DNA of 64,000 bases, taken from contig JACDEI010000006.1 of assembly GCA_013816485.1 (NCBI GenBank), positions 63,139 to 127,138 on the forward strand, written 5' to 3'. The position numbers were made by a program, and so were the translations under genes. The notes beneath the pieces were generated by a model, which made no database searches, was not told the DNA's origin, and was given only the letters and a program-made list of their open reading frames with translations. Source of the stretch: Planctomycetota bacterium. Its GTDB lineage: Bacteria > Planctomycetota > UBA11346. Positions 1 through 9,031 of this stretch are shown piece after piece (within the stretch, counting starts at the first letter, position 1; each line of letters opens with the position of its first letter).

Positions 1-248
<248 letters not shown>

Positions 249-376
249 TCAAAGCTCCAGGCCGGATGGTCGCACGTGCGCGGGATATCGTTTGAGGGAG
301 GGCTGCGGGCAGCTGGGGAAAACCGCAGCAGGATTGCCACGGGCGGGACAGCGGCTAACGGCCTTAGGGGCGGACT

Positions 377-597
377 ACTGGGATGGCCACGGGCAGGCTG
401 AAGTCCAATGCTGTTCAGCGAAACCGGACGAACACTGCATTTTTCACCATTATGGCACGACTAAGACCCGACGGGGAGCGCGGGAAATCTATTCCGACAG
501 GGCTTTTTCCTGGTTCTTCTCGCTTCGAGCCTTCGTGGTGAACAATCTGATTCGTTAGCCTAACAGCATTGGCTTGAAGCCTGCGGTCCCAGGGGAG
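377..597. repeat. Palindromic element copy A (degenerate)
   Basis: The gap 243-602 holds no gene. Its right part is a degenerate copy of an element seen four times in this window. The left terminal arm (about 392-421, core GTCCAATGCTGTTCAGC) pairs with the right arm (555-584, core CCTAACAGCATTGGC); about 23 of 30 positions are complementary. The outer ends read CTGGGA and GGTCCCAGGGG. A worn inner arm (TTCACCA near 442 against TCGTGGTGAA near 533) corresponds to the CACGAAG module of the better copies. It ends six bases from the stop of the dehydrogenase gene, so it lies in that gene's mRNA 3' region. Confidence 0.65.
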
Positions 598-602
598 CGG
601 GA

Positions 603-1910
603 CTACAGGCGCCAGGTGGTCAGGCCGCTGTGGCTGAGGGTTTCGCGGTCGAACACGCCTTTGAGATCCAGGCACGGCGCGCCGGTGCCTACCGCGGTCG
701 CGAGCATCGCCGGGGTCAGTGCGCGGATCTGGCGGTGCGCGACGGCGATGATGACGGCGTCGGCGCGCGGCAGCGGTGCGAGTGGGATCAGATCGATGCC
801 GTACTCGTGTTTCGCCTCGGCCGCGTCGGCGACCGGATCGCACACCACCGGCTCGGCACCGAAGCGGCGCAGTTCATTGATGACATCGACCACACGCGTG
901 TTGCGTACGTCGGGCACGTCTTCTTTGAAGGTCAGGCCCAGCACCAGCACCCGTGCGCCCTTCACCGGACGATCGGCAGCGATCAGCAGGCGCACACATT
1001 CCTGCGCGACCCACAGTCCCATGCTGTCGTTGATGCGGCGACCGGCGAGGATGACTTCTGGATGGTATCCGACCTCGGCCGCTTTGTGCGTTAGGTAATA
1101 CGGATCGACGCCGATGCAGTGGCCGCCGACCAGGCCGGGACGGAAGGGCAGGAAGTTCCACTTGGTGCCGGCGGCCTCCAGCACGTCGAGCGTGTCGATG
1201 CCCAGGCGGTGGAAGATCAGCGCCAGTTCGTTAATCAGTGCGATGTTGAGATCGCGCTGGGTGTTTTCGATGATCTTCGCTGCTTCGGCCACGCGCACGC
1301 TGGCGGCGCGGAAGACGCCAGCGGCGATCGCCGCGCCATAAAGGCCGGCGACCAGATCGAGTGTCGCGGCGTCGCTGCCACTGACGACCTTGCGGATTTT
1401 TTCGACCGTGCGTTCCTTGTCGCCGGGGTTGATGCGTTCGGGACTGTAGCCGTAGGTGAAACCGCTGCCGGCGGTGAGGCCGCTTTCGCGTTCGATCAGT
1501 GGGATGCAGACCTCTTCCGTCGCGCCGGGATACACCGTGCTTTCGAACACCACTACCGCACCCGGGCGGAGGTTGCGTCCGACCGTGGTACTGGCACCGA
1601 TCAGCGGGGTGAAGTCCGGACGTTTCACCGCATCAATCGGTGTCGGTACCGCGACGATGACGACCGCGGCGTCACGCAGACGCGCGGCGTCTGCGGTCAG
1701 CTCGATGCCGCTGGCCAGCAGCACGGCGGCCTCGACCTCGCGGGTGTCGTCCTGGCCTGCACGCAACCGGGCGACCTTCGCCTGGTTGATGTCAAAACCG
1801 ATGACACGGAATTTTTTCGCCAGACACACAGCGAGCGGCAGCCCGACGTAGCCCAGGCCGATGACCGCAATGGGCACCCGGCGTTCGAGGAGATCAGTGA
1901 GTGGGGTCAT
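603..1910 (-). CDS. UDP-N-acetyl-hexosamine 6-dehydrogenase (TviB/WbpO-type nucleotide sugar dehydrogenase)
   Basis: The 435-residue protein is full length for the UDP-glucose/GDP-mannose dehydrogenase family. The N-terminal NAD-binding motif is VIGLGYVGLPLA (about 17-28). VFESTVYPGATEE (about 121-133) and the catalytic cysteine in VGGHCIGVDPYYL (Cys about 265) are intact, followed by the C-terminal UDP-binding domain with GLTFKEDVPDVRNTR. The TVYPGATEE and WNFLPFRPGLVGGHC signatures are typical of the TviB/WbpO branch, which oxidises UDP-GlcNAc or UDP-GalNAc to the uronic acid in two NAD-dependent steps, rather than UDP-glucose dehydrogenase. The exact substrate is inferred. It acts in the cytoplasm and supplies sugar for capsule or O-antigen; its neighbours are gmd and an epimerase. 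Confidence 0.9.
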   Translation of the reverse strand: MTPLTDLLERRVPIAVIGLGYVGLPLAVCLAKKFRVIGFDINQAKVARLRAGQDDTREVEAAVLLASGIELTADAARLRDAAVVIVAVPTPIDAVKRPDFTPLIGASTTVGRNLRPGAVVVFESTVYPGATEEVCIPLIERESGLTAGSGFTYGYSPERINPGDKERTVEKIRKVVSGSDAATLDLVAGLYGAAIAAGVFRAASVRVAEAAKIIENTQRDLNIALINELALIFHRLGIDTLDVLEAAGTKWNFLPFRPGLVGGHCIGVDPYYLTHKAAEVGYHPEVILAGRRINDSMGLWVAQECVRLLIAADRPVKGARVLVLGLTFKEDVPDVRNTRVVDVINELRRFGAEPVVCDPVADAAEAKHEYGIDLIPLAPLPRADAVIIAVAHRQIRALTPAMLATAVGTGAPCLDLKGVFDRETLSHSGLTTWRL

Positions 1911-1971
1911 GGGGTGGGAATGATTGGCCGAGAAGACCTAGGGATAAGTAGGAAAGCGCAGAAGCCGCTGG

Positions 1972-2199
1972 TCAGCGGGTTGGCGGTGTCTGTTTGCCAA
2001 AGACTTGGGCAAAGGTGTAGCAGCGCATGCGTCCGCTGCACATGGCCGCCAACCGGCGTTGCGCTTCCATGCCCCATGCGTGCTCGTTGCATGGATCGGT
2101 GCGGTCACTCTCTGCGAGCAGGGCTTTCACCAGGCCGAGCTGCATGCTTGGGCGTAGGTTGCCTGCCTCTGCCATCAGCCGTTTGAGATTCCTGGTCAT
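1972..2199 (-). CDS. Addiction-module antitoxin component (TIGR02574-like), orphan
   Basis: The 75-residue protein starts MTRNLKRLMAEAGNL and has the pattern LGLVKALLAES followed by EAQRRLAAMCSGRM and the C-terminal FAQVFGK. This follows the plan of the short addiction module component family (Unstab_antitox, TIGR02574), in which a helix E.RRL....G is followed by a W/F..V segment that masks a ParE/RelE toxin. No RelE/ParE-like gene adjoins it: upstream on the same strand is the broken vapC remnant and downstream is the sugar dehydrogenase. It is therefore an orphan antitoxin or a relic. The assignment rests on a short weak pattern. Confidence 0.5.
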   Translation of the reverse strand: MTRNLKRLMAEAGNLRPSMQLGLVKALLAESDRTDPCNEHAWGMEAQRRLAAMCSGRMRCYTFAQVFGKQTPPTR

Positions 2200-2277
2200 T
2201 GATGGTAATGTATTTCGAGTCGGCGGTAGACCGGCATTCCCTGGGAGCAGGCTGGCAGAGCGCTGGCGCGTGGTTGG

Positions 2278-2699
2278 TTACGCACTCGGAATCAACGGAT
2301 TGACGATGCGCAGGCGACCATCGACCACTTGTCCGTGCTGAAGATCTTCACTCCACAATTCAGGGCAGCCTGATTCCAGGGCCGCAGCGACTATTAGACT
2401 GTCCCAATAGGACCAGGACCCGGATTCGCGTAACATGCTCGCCCGGAGCATCACGCGGCCATCGACCGCGACCAGATCGCTACAGGCAATCACATCCGCC
2501 AGGTGAGCACGAATGACGACCTCCGGGAGTTTCGACTTCTTTACCAATTTGCGCCGATCTCGACCAGTACCTGATGAGAAATGACGACACGGTCGATCCG
2601 GGTGATGGCCAAGCGGACTTTTTCTGCTTTGTCCGCTGACTGGAAATCAAGCAGTTGATAGAGCCACAGATTTGAATCGACGAAAACAGCCGTCGTCAT
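2278..2699 (-). pseudogene. vapC: VapC-type PIN-domain toxin broken by a one-base frameshift
   Basis: Read from the ATG at 2699, the frame gives MTTAVFVDSNLWLYQLL and then VVISHQVLVEIGANW followed by TAA (near 2545). The other frame picks up exactly there with LVKKSKLPEVVIR and continues to VDGRLRIVNPLIPSA. Adding one T in the run GCAAATTGG restores a single PIN domain of about 140 residues. All four expected acidic positions are then present: D in VDSN, E in VLVEIG, D in SYWDSLIV and D in SEDLQHG. PIN toxins are Mg-dependent ribonucleases. Its ATG overlaps the vapB stop (ATGA), so the operon is intact. A homopolymer sequencing or assembly error is an alternative to a real mutation. Confidence 0.8.
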
Positions 2700-2911
2700 G
2701 TGCGTGAGTTCGCTTCGTCACGCGACAAGGGCAGGAAACCATCAACCTTGGAACGATGGGCGAACATCCGCTCCAACACCAGTTGGCGGCTCTCCTTGGT
2801 CAAAGGGCCGTCATCGGTCAGTACCACCACCCGCACCTGACGCCCATTGAGGGCGGGGTCGACATGAATGACACCATCACGAACCACCGTGGTCAGGTCG
2901 AAGGCAACCAT
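2696..2911 (-). CDS. vapB: VapB-type antitoxin
   Basis: The 71-residue protein begins MVAFDLTTVVRDGVIHVDP and contains LNGRQVRVVVLTDDG and a C-terminal charged tail. The short N-terminal beta-rich part resembles AbrB-like or DUF104-like antitoxins, with the C-terminal stretch expected to bind the toxin. It has a good ribosome binding site (AGGAG) and its stop overlaps the vapC start by four bases, the usual arrangement for translational coupling. Because the toxin frame is broken, the antitoxin may now be without a partner. The family assignment comes mainly from the operon partner and size. Confidence 0.65.
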   Translation of the reverse strand: MVAFDLTTVVRDGVIHVDPALNGRQVRVVVLTDDGPLTKESRQLVLERMFAHRSKVDGFLPLSRDEANSRT

Positions 2912-2975
2912 GGGAAACTCCTGAAGGCAGTCTGTCGTATCTGATCGATGAGCAACGATCGAACGGGATGACTTT

Positions 2976-2995
2976 GATAGCTATGGATAGCTATG
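2976..2995. promoter_or_regulatory. Tandem palindromic motif upstream of vapB
   Basis: Two adjacent copies of GATAGCTATG (each containing the palindrome ATAGCTAT) lie about 65-85 bases upstream of the vapB start. Antitoxins of this type usually repress their own promoter through such repeated palindromes, so this is a plausible operator. No clear -35/-10 pair was identified. Confidence 0.35.
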
Positions 2996-3063
2996 CGCTT
3001 TCGGGGGATGCGTGCAAAAACCTGCTTGCAGGAGCAGGGGTGCGAAAAAACACCAGGCCGGGC

Positions 3064-4071
3064 TCATTGCTGGTAATAATCGCGGTACCACGCGATGAAG
3101 CGTGCAATGCCGGTTTCAATCGGCGTGGCAGGCGTGAAGCCGGTATCGCGCGTCAGGTCGGCGACGTCGGCGGCGGTGGCCGGCACGTCGCCGGGCTGCA
3201 TCGGCTGCAGATTGAGCACCGCCTTGCGGCCGAGCGCCTGTTCGATGCAGGCGATGAAGTGCGTCAGCTCGACCGGGCTGTGGTTGCCGATGTTGTAAAG
3301 ACGGTACGGCGCGGAGCTGGTGCCGGGATCGGGTTTCGCCGGATTCCACTGCGGATCGGGCGCGGCGATGCGGTCGCTGGTGCGCACCACACCCTGCACG
3401 ATGTCGTCGATATAGGTGAAGTCGCGGCGCATCTTCCCGTGGTTGAAGACCGTCAGCGGTTGACCGGACAAGATCGCCTTGGTGAAAAGGAACAACGCCA
3501 TGTCGGGCCGGCCCCATGGACCATACACGGTGAAGAAACGCAGACCGGTGGTCGGCAGGCGGTAGAGATGGCTGTAACAATGCGCCATCAGCTCGTTCGC
3601 CTTTTTGGTCGCGGCATAGAGGCTGACCGGATGATCGACATTGTGGTGCACGCTGAACGGCATCGCAGTGTTGAGGCCGTAGACCGAACTGGAGCTGGCG
3701 TAGGTCAGGTGTTCGACCTGGTTCTGCCGGCAACCTTCCAGGATGTTGGTGAAGGCGACCACATTGGCGTCGATGTAGGCGTGCGGATTGGTCAGGCTGT
3801 AACGCACCCCCGCCTGCGCCGCGAGATGGATGACGCGCGGAAAACGTTCCGCGGCGAACAAACGCGCGGTGCGTTCACGGTCAGCGAGATCGAACTGCTC
3901 GAAGCGAAATCCCGCGCTGCGTTGCAGCAACGCCAGACGCGCCCGCTTGAGCGCCGGATCGTAGTAGTCGTTGAGGTTGTCGACCCCGACCACGCTGTCG
4001 CCACGCGCGAGCAGCGCCTGCGCCGTATGGAATCCGATGAACCCGGCGACGCCGGTGACGAGATGGTGCAT
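3064..4071 (-). CDS. UDP-glucuronate 4-epimerase-like NAD-dependent sugar epimerase
   Basis: Starting at the ATG at 4071 gives 335 residues, the usual length of UDP-glucuronate 4-epimerases; a longer open frame upstream lacks similarity. The protein opens with the Rossmann motif [17 protein letters not shown], then [17 protein letters not shown], a segment typical of the GlcA 4-epimerase branch (WbnF/LspL type). The catalytic Y-x3-K is YAATKKANE, preceded by SSSSVYG, and the substrate-binding region has [15 protein letters not shown]. It would convert UDP-GlcA to UDP-GalA in the cytoplasm for the surface polysaccharide. RmlB-type activity is less likely because the NLNDYYD signature and the length fit the uronate branch. 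Confidence 0.85.
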   Translation of the reverse strand: MHHLVTGVAGFIGFHTAQALLARGDSVVGVDNLNDYYDPALKRARLALLQRSAGFRFEQFDLADRERTARLFAAERFPRVIHLAAQAGVRYSLTNPHAYIDANVVAFTNILEGCRQNQVEHLTYASSSSVYGLNTAMPFSVHHNVDHPVSLYAATKKANELMAHCYSHLYRLPTTGLRFFTVYGPWGRPDMALFLFTKAILSGQPLTVFNHGKMRRDFTYIDDIVQGVVRTSDRIAAPDPQWNPAKPDPGTSSAPYRLYNIGNHSPVELTHFIACIEQALGRKAVLNLQPMQPGDVPATAADVADLTRDTGFTPATPIETGIARFIAWYRDYYQQ

Positions 4072-4303
4072 GGTGGTGATCGTTGTTGCCGGTTCACGCT
4101 CCGCGCGCGTCGCCTGGGACTTCATCCCAGGACACGCAGCGTCGCAGATGCAGTGGATAGCGTGCGGTTGCAGCGACACCATCCAGTATCGCCAGCGTGC
4201 GAGCAGGAGCATGAGGCGCAGCCAGCGGCTCGCGTACGTGTCCTATATCCTCAGTGATGAGAGACCCATCAGGTGATCAGTTGATCAGGTCCGGCGGGCC
4301 AGC

Positions 4304-4492
4304 GGCCAATGTTGGAAAGCTAAGGCCCCGCCCACATAAAATCCGATTGAACCGCCACGACGCGACGACGCCACGGGAAGGCGGAAACCCGATGACCTGT
4401 CCAGTCCTGGCCTCGGTTTCGCTCCGTGGCGTCGTCGCGTCGTGGCGGTTCAATTCATTAGCCTTGGCATTCCAGCATTGGCCAGCGGCCCG
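4304..4492. repeat. Palindromic element copy B, with a perfect 30-bp inner stem
   Basis: No gene lies in 4072-4561. The outer arms 4304-4326 and 4461-4483 are complementary at 20 of 23 positions and carry the shared core GGCCAATG(C/T)TGGAAAGC. The inner arms 4347-4376 and 4424-4453 are perfectly complementary over 30 bases (start TTGAACCGCCACGACGCG), with a 47-base loop. The right end continues into GCGGTCCCAGGGG as in copy A. It sits about 70 bases after the Wza-type gene stop, in the 3' region of that transcript. The inner word differs from copies A, C and D but pairs perfectly with itself. Confidence 0.85.
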
Positions 4493-4561
4493 CGGTCCCA
4501 GGGGCTGAAGGCAGCGAGACCCGAGCGCGCTCGGGAAGTCGGAGCCGGGCGCTAACCCTGG

Positions 4562-5512
4562 TTAAAAACGCGATTCCGGGACAAATACCGTATCGCCCGG
4601 TTCCAGCACCGGATCCTGCACCTTGGCATCACCGGTCAGGATCGCGCGCACGTCGACCACTTGGACCCGTTTGCCTGAGCGCATCAATTGCACGTCGCCC
4701 TGCTTGGCGTACTGGGTGAAACCACCGGCGAGACTGACGGCTTTTGAAACCGTGAGCACTTCCTGCGATGGCAAATTAACCGCGCCGGGTTTACCGACGT
4801 GGCCGATGATGTAGACGCGGTCGAGGCGCGGGACGATGATGATGTCGTTGGGCCTGACCTCGACATCACCGACCAGCGAATCGACCTTGTCGGTGACCGG
4901 GACGGCCAACCCGACCTTGGCCCCAGGGATCGCCGGGTCATCACGAATGACCTGCGTGCCCGCGCGATTGGCGTCTTCGAGGAAACCACCGGCCTGACCG
5001 ATGGCCTGCATGGCAGTGAGCTGGATGAAGGGCGACAGCGGCACGCCGCCGGGTTTGGCCACGTTGCCCATGACGTAGACGAAACGCGGACTGAACTCGA
5101 TCACCGTCGCGGTCACCACCGCCTGACGGATGAATCCTTCGAGCAGGCGCTTCGCCACCTCGTTGGTGAAACTGCCGACGCTGCGCCCGACCACGCCGGT
5201 GACTTCGCCGATGAGCGGGAAGGGCACGATGCCGTTGGCCGGGATGCGCAGCGTAGTGGTCAGGTCGACGTGGTCGAAGACCTCGACCTTGAGCAGATCA
5301 CCGGGATACAGCGTGTAGTCGCGCGGCGCGGCGATGGTCACCGATGGTGGCGTGGCCGTGGACGACGTAGTCGCCGGTGCTGGAGGCGTGGTGGCCGGCG
5401 ACGTGGCCTCGCCGGCGGCAACCTGGGGCAGCAGAACGAACAGGACGCACACCGCGAACAACACCGATGGGTGCAACGTCCTCCGCATGCACTGGTGGAC
5501 GATAGCGATCAC
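4562..5512 (-). CDS. Polysaccharide export outer-membrane protein (Wza/Poly_export and SLBB family)
   Basis: The 316-residue protein has an N-terminal signal peptide (hydrophobic LFAVCVLFVLLPQVAAG) and a Thr/Pro/Ala linker. The Poly_export domain follows (about 65-160: DYTLYPGDLLKVEVFDH, LIGEVTGVVGRSVGSF), then SLBB-like beta-grasp repeats (VYVMGNVAKPGGVPL and VYIIGHVGKPGAVNL). It ends in LEPGDTVFVPESRF. The family forms the periplasmic and outer-membrane channel through which capsule or exopolysaccharide leaves the cell. There is no lipobox cysteine at the cleavage site, unlike E. coli Wza. Either the first ATG or the one at residue 9 could be the start. The Wzc-type partner is encoded divergently at 6783. 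Confidence 0.9.
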   Translation of the reverse strand: MIAIVHQCMRRTLHPSVLFAVCVLFVLLPQVAAGEATSPATTPPAPATTSSTATPPSVTIAAPRDYTLYPGDLLKVEVFDHVDLTTTLRIPANGIVPFPLIGEVTGVVGRSVGSFTNEVAKRLLEGFIRQAVVTATVIEFSPRFVYVMGNVAKPGGVPLSPFIQLTAMQAIGQAGGFLEDANRAGTQVIRDDPAIPGAKVGLAVPVTDKVDSLVGDVEVRPNDIIIVPRLDRVYIIGHVGKPGAVNLPSQEVLTVSKAVSLAGGFTQYAKQGDVQLMRSGKRVQVVDVRAILTGDAKVQDPVLEPGDTVFVPESRF

Positions 5513-5535
5513 GGCGATGACGGCTCCGGAATGAC

Positions 5536-6117
5536 TCAGGGGATCGAATTGCTGGCTGCACGGGATTCGGTGCCAGCAGGCAGGCCGAGTTGGCCGCTGG
5601 TGAAGCCAGGGAATTCATCCTTCTTCAGCGGGTCGTCTTTTTTGCGCAGTTCGCCACTGCCGCCACCGATACCACCGACCACCTTCGTGGAATCGGTCTT
5701 CGACCCGCCGCTGCCACCACCCCCTGGGGGCGTGAGTTCGGCGACCGCGCCGTCCGCGGTGAGTTTGATCTCGTATTTGACTGTGGCCTTGCTGGTGGTG
5801 ACCACCACCAGGGACTCTGGAGTCAGCAGGCCTTTGGAATCGGCCTTCAACTGGATGGCGATGCTGCCGATGGTGATGCCAGCGCTGTCTGGTCCGGGCA
5901 CCGGCGTCGCGGTGACACTGCCGAGCGCGTCACGGGTGACGGTGAACTCAACGCTCTTGCCGGCGACCGTGAGGGTCACCGTGACCGGTGCACCTGGCTG
6001 CGCGCTCTTTGCCGCGCTGATGATCTGCTGCGCCTGCGCGGCGGTGAGCTCGTTCGCGGTCAGGCTGCCGAAGCCGAGGATACAGGACAACATCAGGGCA
6101 CAGAGACAACGACGCAT
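5536..6117 (-). CDS. Secreted protein of unknown function with a glycine-rich linker
   Basis: I do not recognise a family. The 193-residue protein has a signal peptide (MRRCLCALMLSCILGFGSLT, cleavage after about 21). A beta-strand-rich region follows (VTVTLTVAGKSVEFTVTRD and similar), then a glycine/serine linker (PPGGGGSGGS, GGIGGGSG) and a charged C-terminus (LRKKDDPLKKDEFPGF). It lies 23 bases upstream of the Wza-type gene on the same strand and so probably shares its transcript, which suggests a periplasmic or surface role in polysaccharide export. The function is not known. Confidence 0.7.
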   Translation of the reverse strand: MRRCLCALMLSCILGFGSLTANELTAAQAQQIISAAKSAQPGAPVTVTLTVAGKSVEFTVTRDALGSVTATPVPGPDSAGITIGSIAIQLKADSKGLLTPESLVVVTTSKATVKYEIKLTADGAVAELTPPGGGGSGGSKTDSTKVVGGIGGGSGELRKKDDPLKKDEFPGFTSGQLGLPAGTESRAASNSIP

Positions 6118-6300
6118 AGGGCCTCCTGAACAAGGGATGTGGCGGCACTTGTAGGCCCCCGCCGGTCAGGGCGCAACCGGCGACTTGGGGCACTCGTAGG
6201 TCTTAGACCGCACGCACCTGGACGGCGCGGTACGAGCTGCGCGATGCGTGGCGGCGCAGCAGACACCAACGCCGGCCACGGCATCGGCAGCGCACCAGAC

Positions 6301-6686
6301 GGCAATGCTGGAAAGCTAACGAAACGGACACTCCGCCACGAAGACGCGAAGACACGAAGTGGAGAGAAGAGGAGAGAAGTGGGGTCTTTCCTCTTATATC
6401 CGGTTCTTCGGCGAGATGAGTGGGTGAACCAAATGCAAGTCGACCCGACAGTCCTCTAAAGGGAAGGCATGACGGCTTGCCACAGAGGCCACTGAGGCCA
6501 CTGAGGCCACAGAGATGGGAAAACCAGTTCTTCTCTGTGGCCTCTGTGGCAGGTTGTCTTGCCTTTGTTCTGGCCCTTGCCCAAGTATCACCCACTCGCC
6601 TCGCCGAGGAACCTTATATCCTTCGTGTCTTCGTGCCTTCGTGGCGAAAAATCCTGGAGTCGTTGGTCTTAGCTTTCCAGCATTGG
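6301..6686. repeat. Palindromic element copy C: about 385-bp nested palindrome between divergent genes
   Basis: The 665-bp gap 6118-6782 holds no gene but a deeply nested inverted repeat. The terminal arms are GGCAATGCTGGAAAGCTAAC (6301-6320) and TTAGCTTTCCAGCATTGG (6669-6686). Next come 6335-6359 and 6621-6645 (GCCACGAAGRCRCGAAGACA type, 23 of 25 paired). Then 6403-6428 pairs with 6587-6612 (TCACCCACTC..CTCGCC), and innermost 6466-6490 pairs with 6538-6562 (TGCCACAGAGGCC). The innermost part also holds the direct repeat CCACTGAGG. Unlike the other copies it lies between divergent genes, so it would separate the export operon from the Wzc-type gene. Confidence 0.85.
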
Positions 6687-6782
6687 CCAGACGGTCGCGC
6701 GGTCCTTTCGACGCCGACGCAGGCCTGCGTGGCGCAGCCGTGCTAGATTTTCTGCCCTACGCGGGCTAAATGCCGCCCACCC

Positions 6783-8873
6783 ATGAGCGATTCGCCGCAC
6801 GCCTCCGACAGCCACCCGCTGACCCTCACCGACCTGCTCGCCACCTGCTGGCGTCGCCGCTGGTTGTGCCTGGCGGTGTTCGTGGTGGTCGCGGCGACGG
6901 TCATCCTCATCACCTTCCGCATCACCCCGCTGTACGAAGCGACCGCCACACTCGCGGTCGAACGCGGACGCAAGGCGGTGGACTTCCAGTACGATCCATC
7001 CAGCAACTCGGTGGAGTTCGGCTTCCTCAACACCCACCGCGACATGCTCACCGCCGGACCGGTGCTGGAGCAGACGCTCAGTACCACCGATCTGTTGCAG
7101 ACTCCGGCCTACGCCGAGACCACCGATGTGACCAAGCTGCTGAAGGAACGCATCAAGGTCACCACCCGCCGCGACAGTTGGATCATCACCGTGGCGCTGC
7201 GCGACGAGGATCCCGCGCGCGCGCGCGCGGCGCTCGATGCGCTGCTCAAAGCCTACACCGCCAACCAGACGGCGCAGAAGTCCGAGCGCGCCAGCGATGC
7301 GCTGACCTTCCTCTCGACCTCGGTCGACACCGCGCGCGGACGTTGGGATGAGGCGCGGCGCAAGGAGCACGAGTTCCGCCGCGAACACGCCATCGTCAGT
7401 GGTGCGGCCGAGACCAGCCCGGTGTCGCAGCGCATCGACCTGCTCAACCGCGAGCGCACCACGCTCGACCAGCAGCTCGCGGCGTCACAGGCCTTGCTCA
7501 AACAGATCCACGATGCCGACCGCTTGAACAATCCGGGCGAACGGCTGCTGACCCTGCTGCGCATCGAACCGATCGGCCGCCATCCGGTAGTGGTCGAGCA
7601 GCAACAGCAGCTCTACGAAGCTGAAGATGCGGCCAAGACCTTGGAGCAGAAATACGGCGGCAAACACCCACGCATGATCGAAGCTAACGAGCTGATCACG
7701 TCCAAGCGGCAGCGCCTGGTCGAGACCGTGGCGCAGGCGCGTTCCGGCATCGAGACCAGCCAGCAATCGCTGAAGCTGCAATACGACGAACTGATGGCAC
7801 GTACTGCCGAGGCGCAGAAGGAGTTGGCGCTCTACCGCGGCAACCTCGCGAGCTTCCAGGCCCTCGAAGCTGAAACCCGTTCGCGCGAGGTGATGTTCAA
7901 CCGCCTGCTGACGCGCATGGATGAGGAAGAGGTCGCCAGCCGGCTCGACGCCAAACAGGTGGTGCAGATCGATCCACCCAAGACCGACCTGCGCCCGGTG
8001 AACATCCGCAAGACGCTGTTCGCCGCGGGCGCGCTGGCTGCTGGACTGGTCGCGGCGGTGCTCGCCGCGCTCGGCGCCGAGGCGCTCGACCGGCGCGTGC
8101 GTGGCGCGGCCGCAACCCAGGAACTCACCGGCCTGCCGCTGCTCGGCCAACTGCCGTTTGTCCCAGGACTGCTGCCGCTGGGCAAGGGCGGCGACCCCGA
8201 CCATCCGCCGGTGCTGGCCGAGGCCTACCGCGCGCTGCGTGCGGCCCTGCGCCTGACGCGCAGCGATCCGCATGGCTCACGCGTGCTGGTGATCACCTCC
8301 AGCGGTCCTGGCGAAGGCAAGAGCACCGTCAGCACGCGCTTGGCGATCGCGCTCGCCGCCGCCGGCGCGAAGGTGCTGCTGGTCGACGCCGATCTGCGCA
8401 AGCCGACCTTGCAGAAACAGCTCGGCGATGAGCGCGAACGTGGGCTGAGCTACCTGCTGGCGGGCGAAGAGGGCATCGAACCCGCGGCCAGCGAACACCA
8501 ACGCCTCGACGTGTTGCCGGTGGGCGTGCGTCCGCCGAATCCTTCCGAGCTGCTGCACAGCCCGGCGCTCGCCCGCGCGATCGCCCACTGGCGCACCAGC
8601 TACGACTACATCCTGCTCGACAGCCCGCCGCTCGGCTTGGTGAGCGACGCACTGAGCATCGGCGAACTCGCCGACGGCGTGCTGCTGGTGGTGCGCGACC
8701 GCGTCACCACCAAGGGCACGCTGCGGCTGGTGCTCGACCGCCTGCTGCCACTGCGGACCAAGGTCCTGGGACTAGTCTTCAACGCCGAGCGGATCGACTC
8801 CGCCGGCTACGGCGGCTACCACTACCGCTACCAGTACGGCTACGGCCAACGACCGGATGCGGGCCGGACCTGA
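6783..8873 (+). CDS. Wzc-type polysaccharide co-polymerase with BY-kinase domain
   Basis: The 696-residue inner-membrane protein has a first transmembrane helix at about 27-47 and a Wzz domain starting RITPLYEATATLAVERG. A long periplasmic coiled-coil and GNVR-like part follows, then a second helix at about 409-430. The cytoplasmic bacterial tyrosine kinase domain has Walker A SSGPGEGKST (about 505-514), Walker A' LLVDADLRKPT (about 532) and Walker B YILLDSPP (about 609). The tail is a tyrosine cluster, YGGYHYRYQYGYG. The family controls chain length and export by cyclic autophosphorylation of that cluster and works with the Wza-type channel encoded on the other side of the divergent gap. Confidence 0.93.
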   Translation: MSDSPHASDSHPLTLTDLLATCWRRRWLCLAVFVVVAATVILITFRITPLYEATATLAVERGRKAVDFQYDPSSNSVEFGFLNTHRDMLTAGPVLEQTLSTTDLLQTPAYAETTDVTKLLKERIKVTTRRDSWIITVALRDEDPARARAALDALLKAYTANQTAQKSERASDALTFLSTSVDTARGRWDEARRKEHEFRREHAIVSGAAETSPVSQRIDLLNRERTTLDQQLAASQALLKQIHDADRLNNPGERLLTLLRIEPIGRHPVVVEQQQQLYEAEDAAKTLEQKYGGKHPRMIEANELITSKRQRLVETVAQARSGIETSQQSLKLQYDELMARTAEAQKELALYRGNLASFQALEAETRSREVMFNRLLTRMDEEEVASRLDAKQVVQIDPPKTDLRPVNIRKTLFAAGALAAGLVAAVLAALGAEALDRRVRGAAATQELTGLPLLGQLPFVPGLLPLGKGGDPDHPPVLAEAYRALRAALRLTRSDPHGSRVLVITSSGPGEGKSTVSTRLAIALAAAGAKVLLVDADLRKPTLQKQLGDERERGLSYLLAGEEGIEPAASEHQRLDVLPVGVRPPNPSELLHSPALARAIAHWRTSYDYILLDSPPLGLVSDALSIGELADGVLLVVRDRVTTKGTLRLVLDRLLPLRTKVLGLVFNAERIDSAGYGGYHYRYQYGYGQRPDAGRT

Positions 8874-8879
8874 AGCGCA

Positions 8880-9021
8880 CGACGTACGAAAAAAGCTCGC
8901 TGCGCTCGCGTGCGACGTGCGAAAATAGCTCGCGTGCGACGTGCGACGTGCGACGTGCCTTCCATTCATCATTCTGCATTCTGCATTCTGCATTCTGCAT
9001 TCCCTAGCCCTAGCCCTAGCC
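8880..9021. repeat. Intergenic short-word tandem repeats (GTGCGAC, ATTCTGC, CCCTAG)
   Basis: The gap between the Wzc-type gene and the ligase gene is almost entirely repeats. There are two imperfect copies of a 35-40 base unit with GCGACGTGCGAAAATAGCTC, then the heptamer GTGCGAC repeated to 8958, then ATTCTGC four times (8971-8998), then CCCTAG three times (9003-9021). The first two words are heptamers, as in the other elements of this kind here. The start codon of the ligase gene follows ten bases later, so these repeats also form its leader. Confidence 0.8.
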
Positions 9022-9031
9022 CCCTGCCGAC

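Noticed and set aside
1119..2186. Long plus-strand frame opposite the sugar dehydrogenase
   Set aside because: It is an antisense shadow of a high-G+C gene; the minus-strand protein has all family motifs.
3064..4071. RmlB (dTDP-glucose 4,6-dehydratase)
   Set aside because: The [12 protein letters not shown] and [10 protein letters not shown] segments and the length fit the UDP-glucuronate 4-epimerase branch better.
8880..9021. Tandem repeats as a CRISPR array
   Set aside because: Units are 6-8 bases with no spacers of 25-40 bases, and no cas gene is present in the window.
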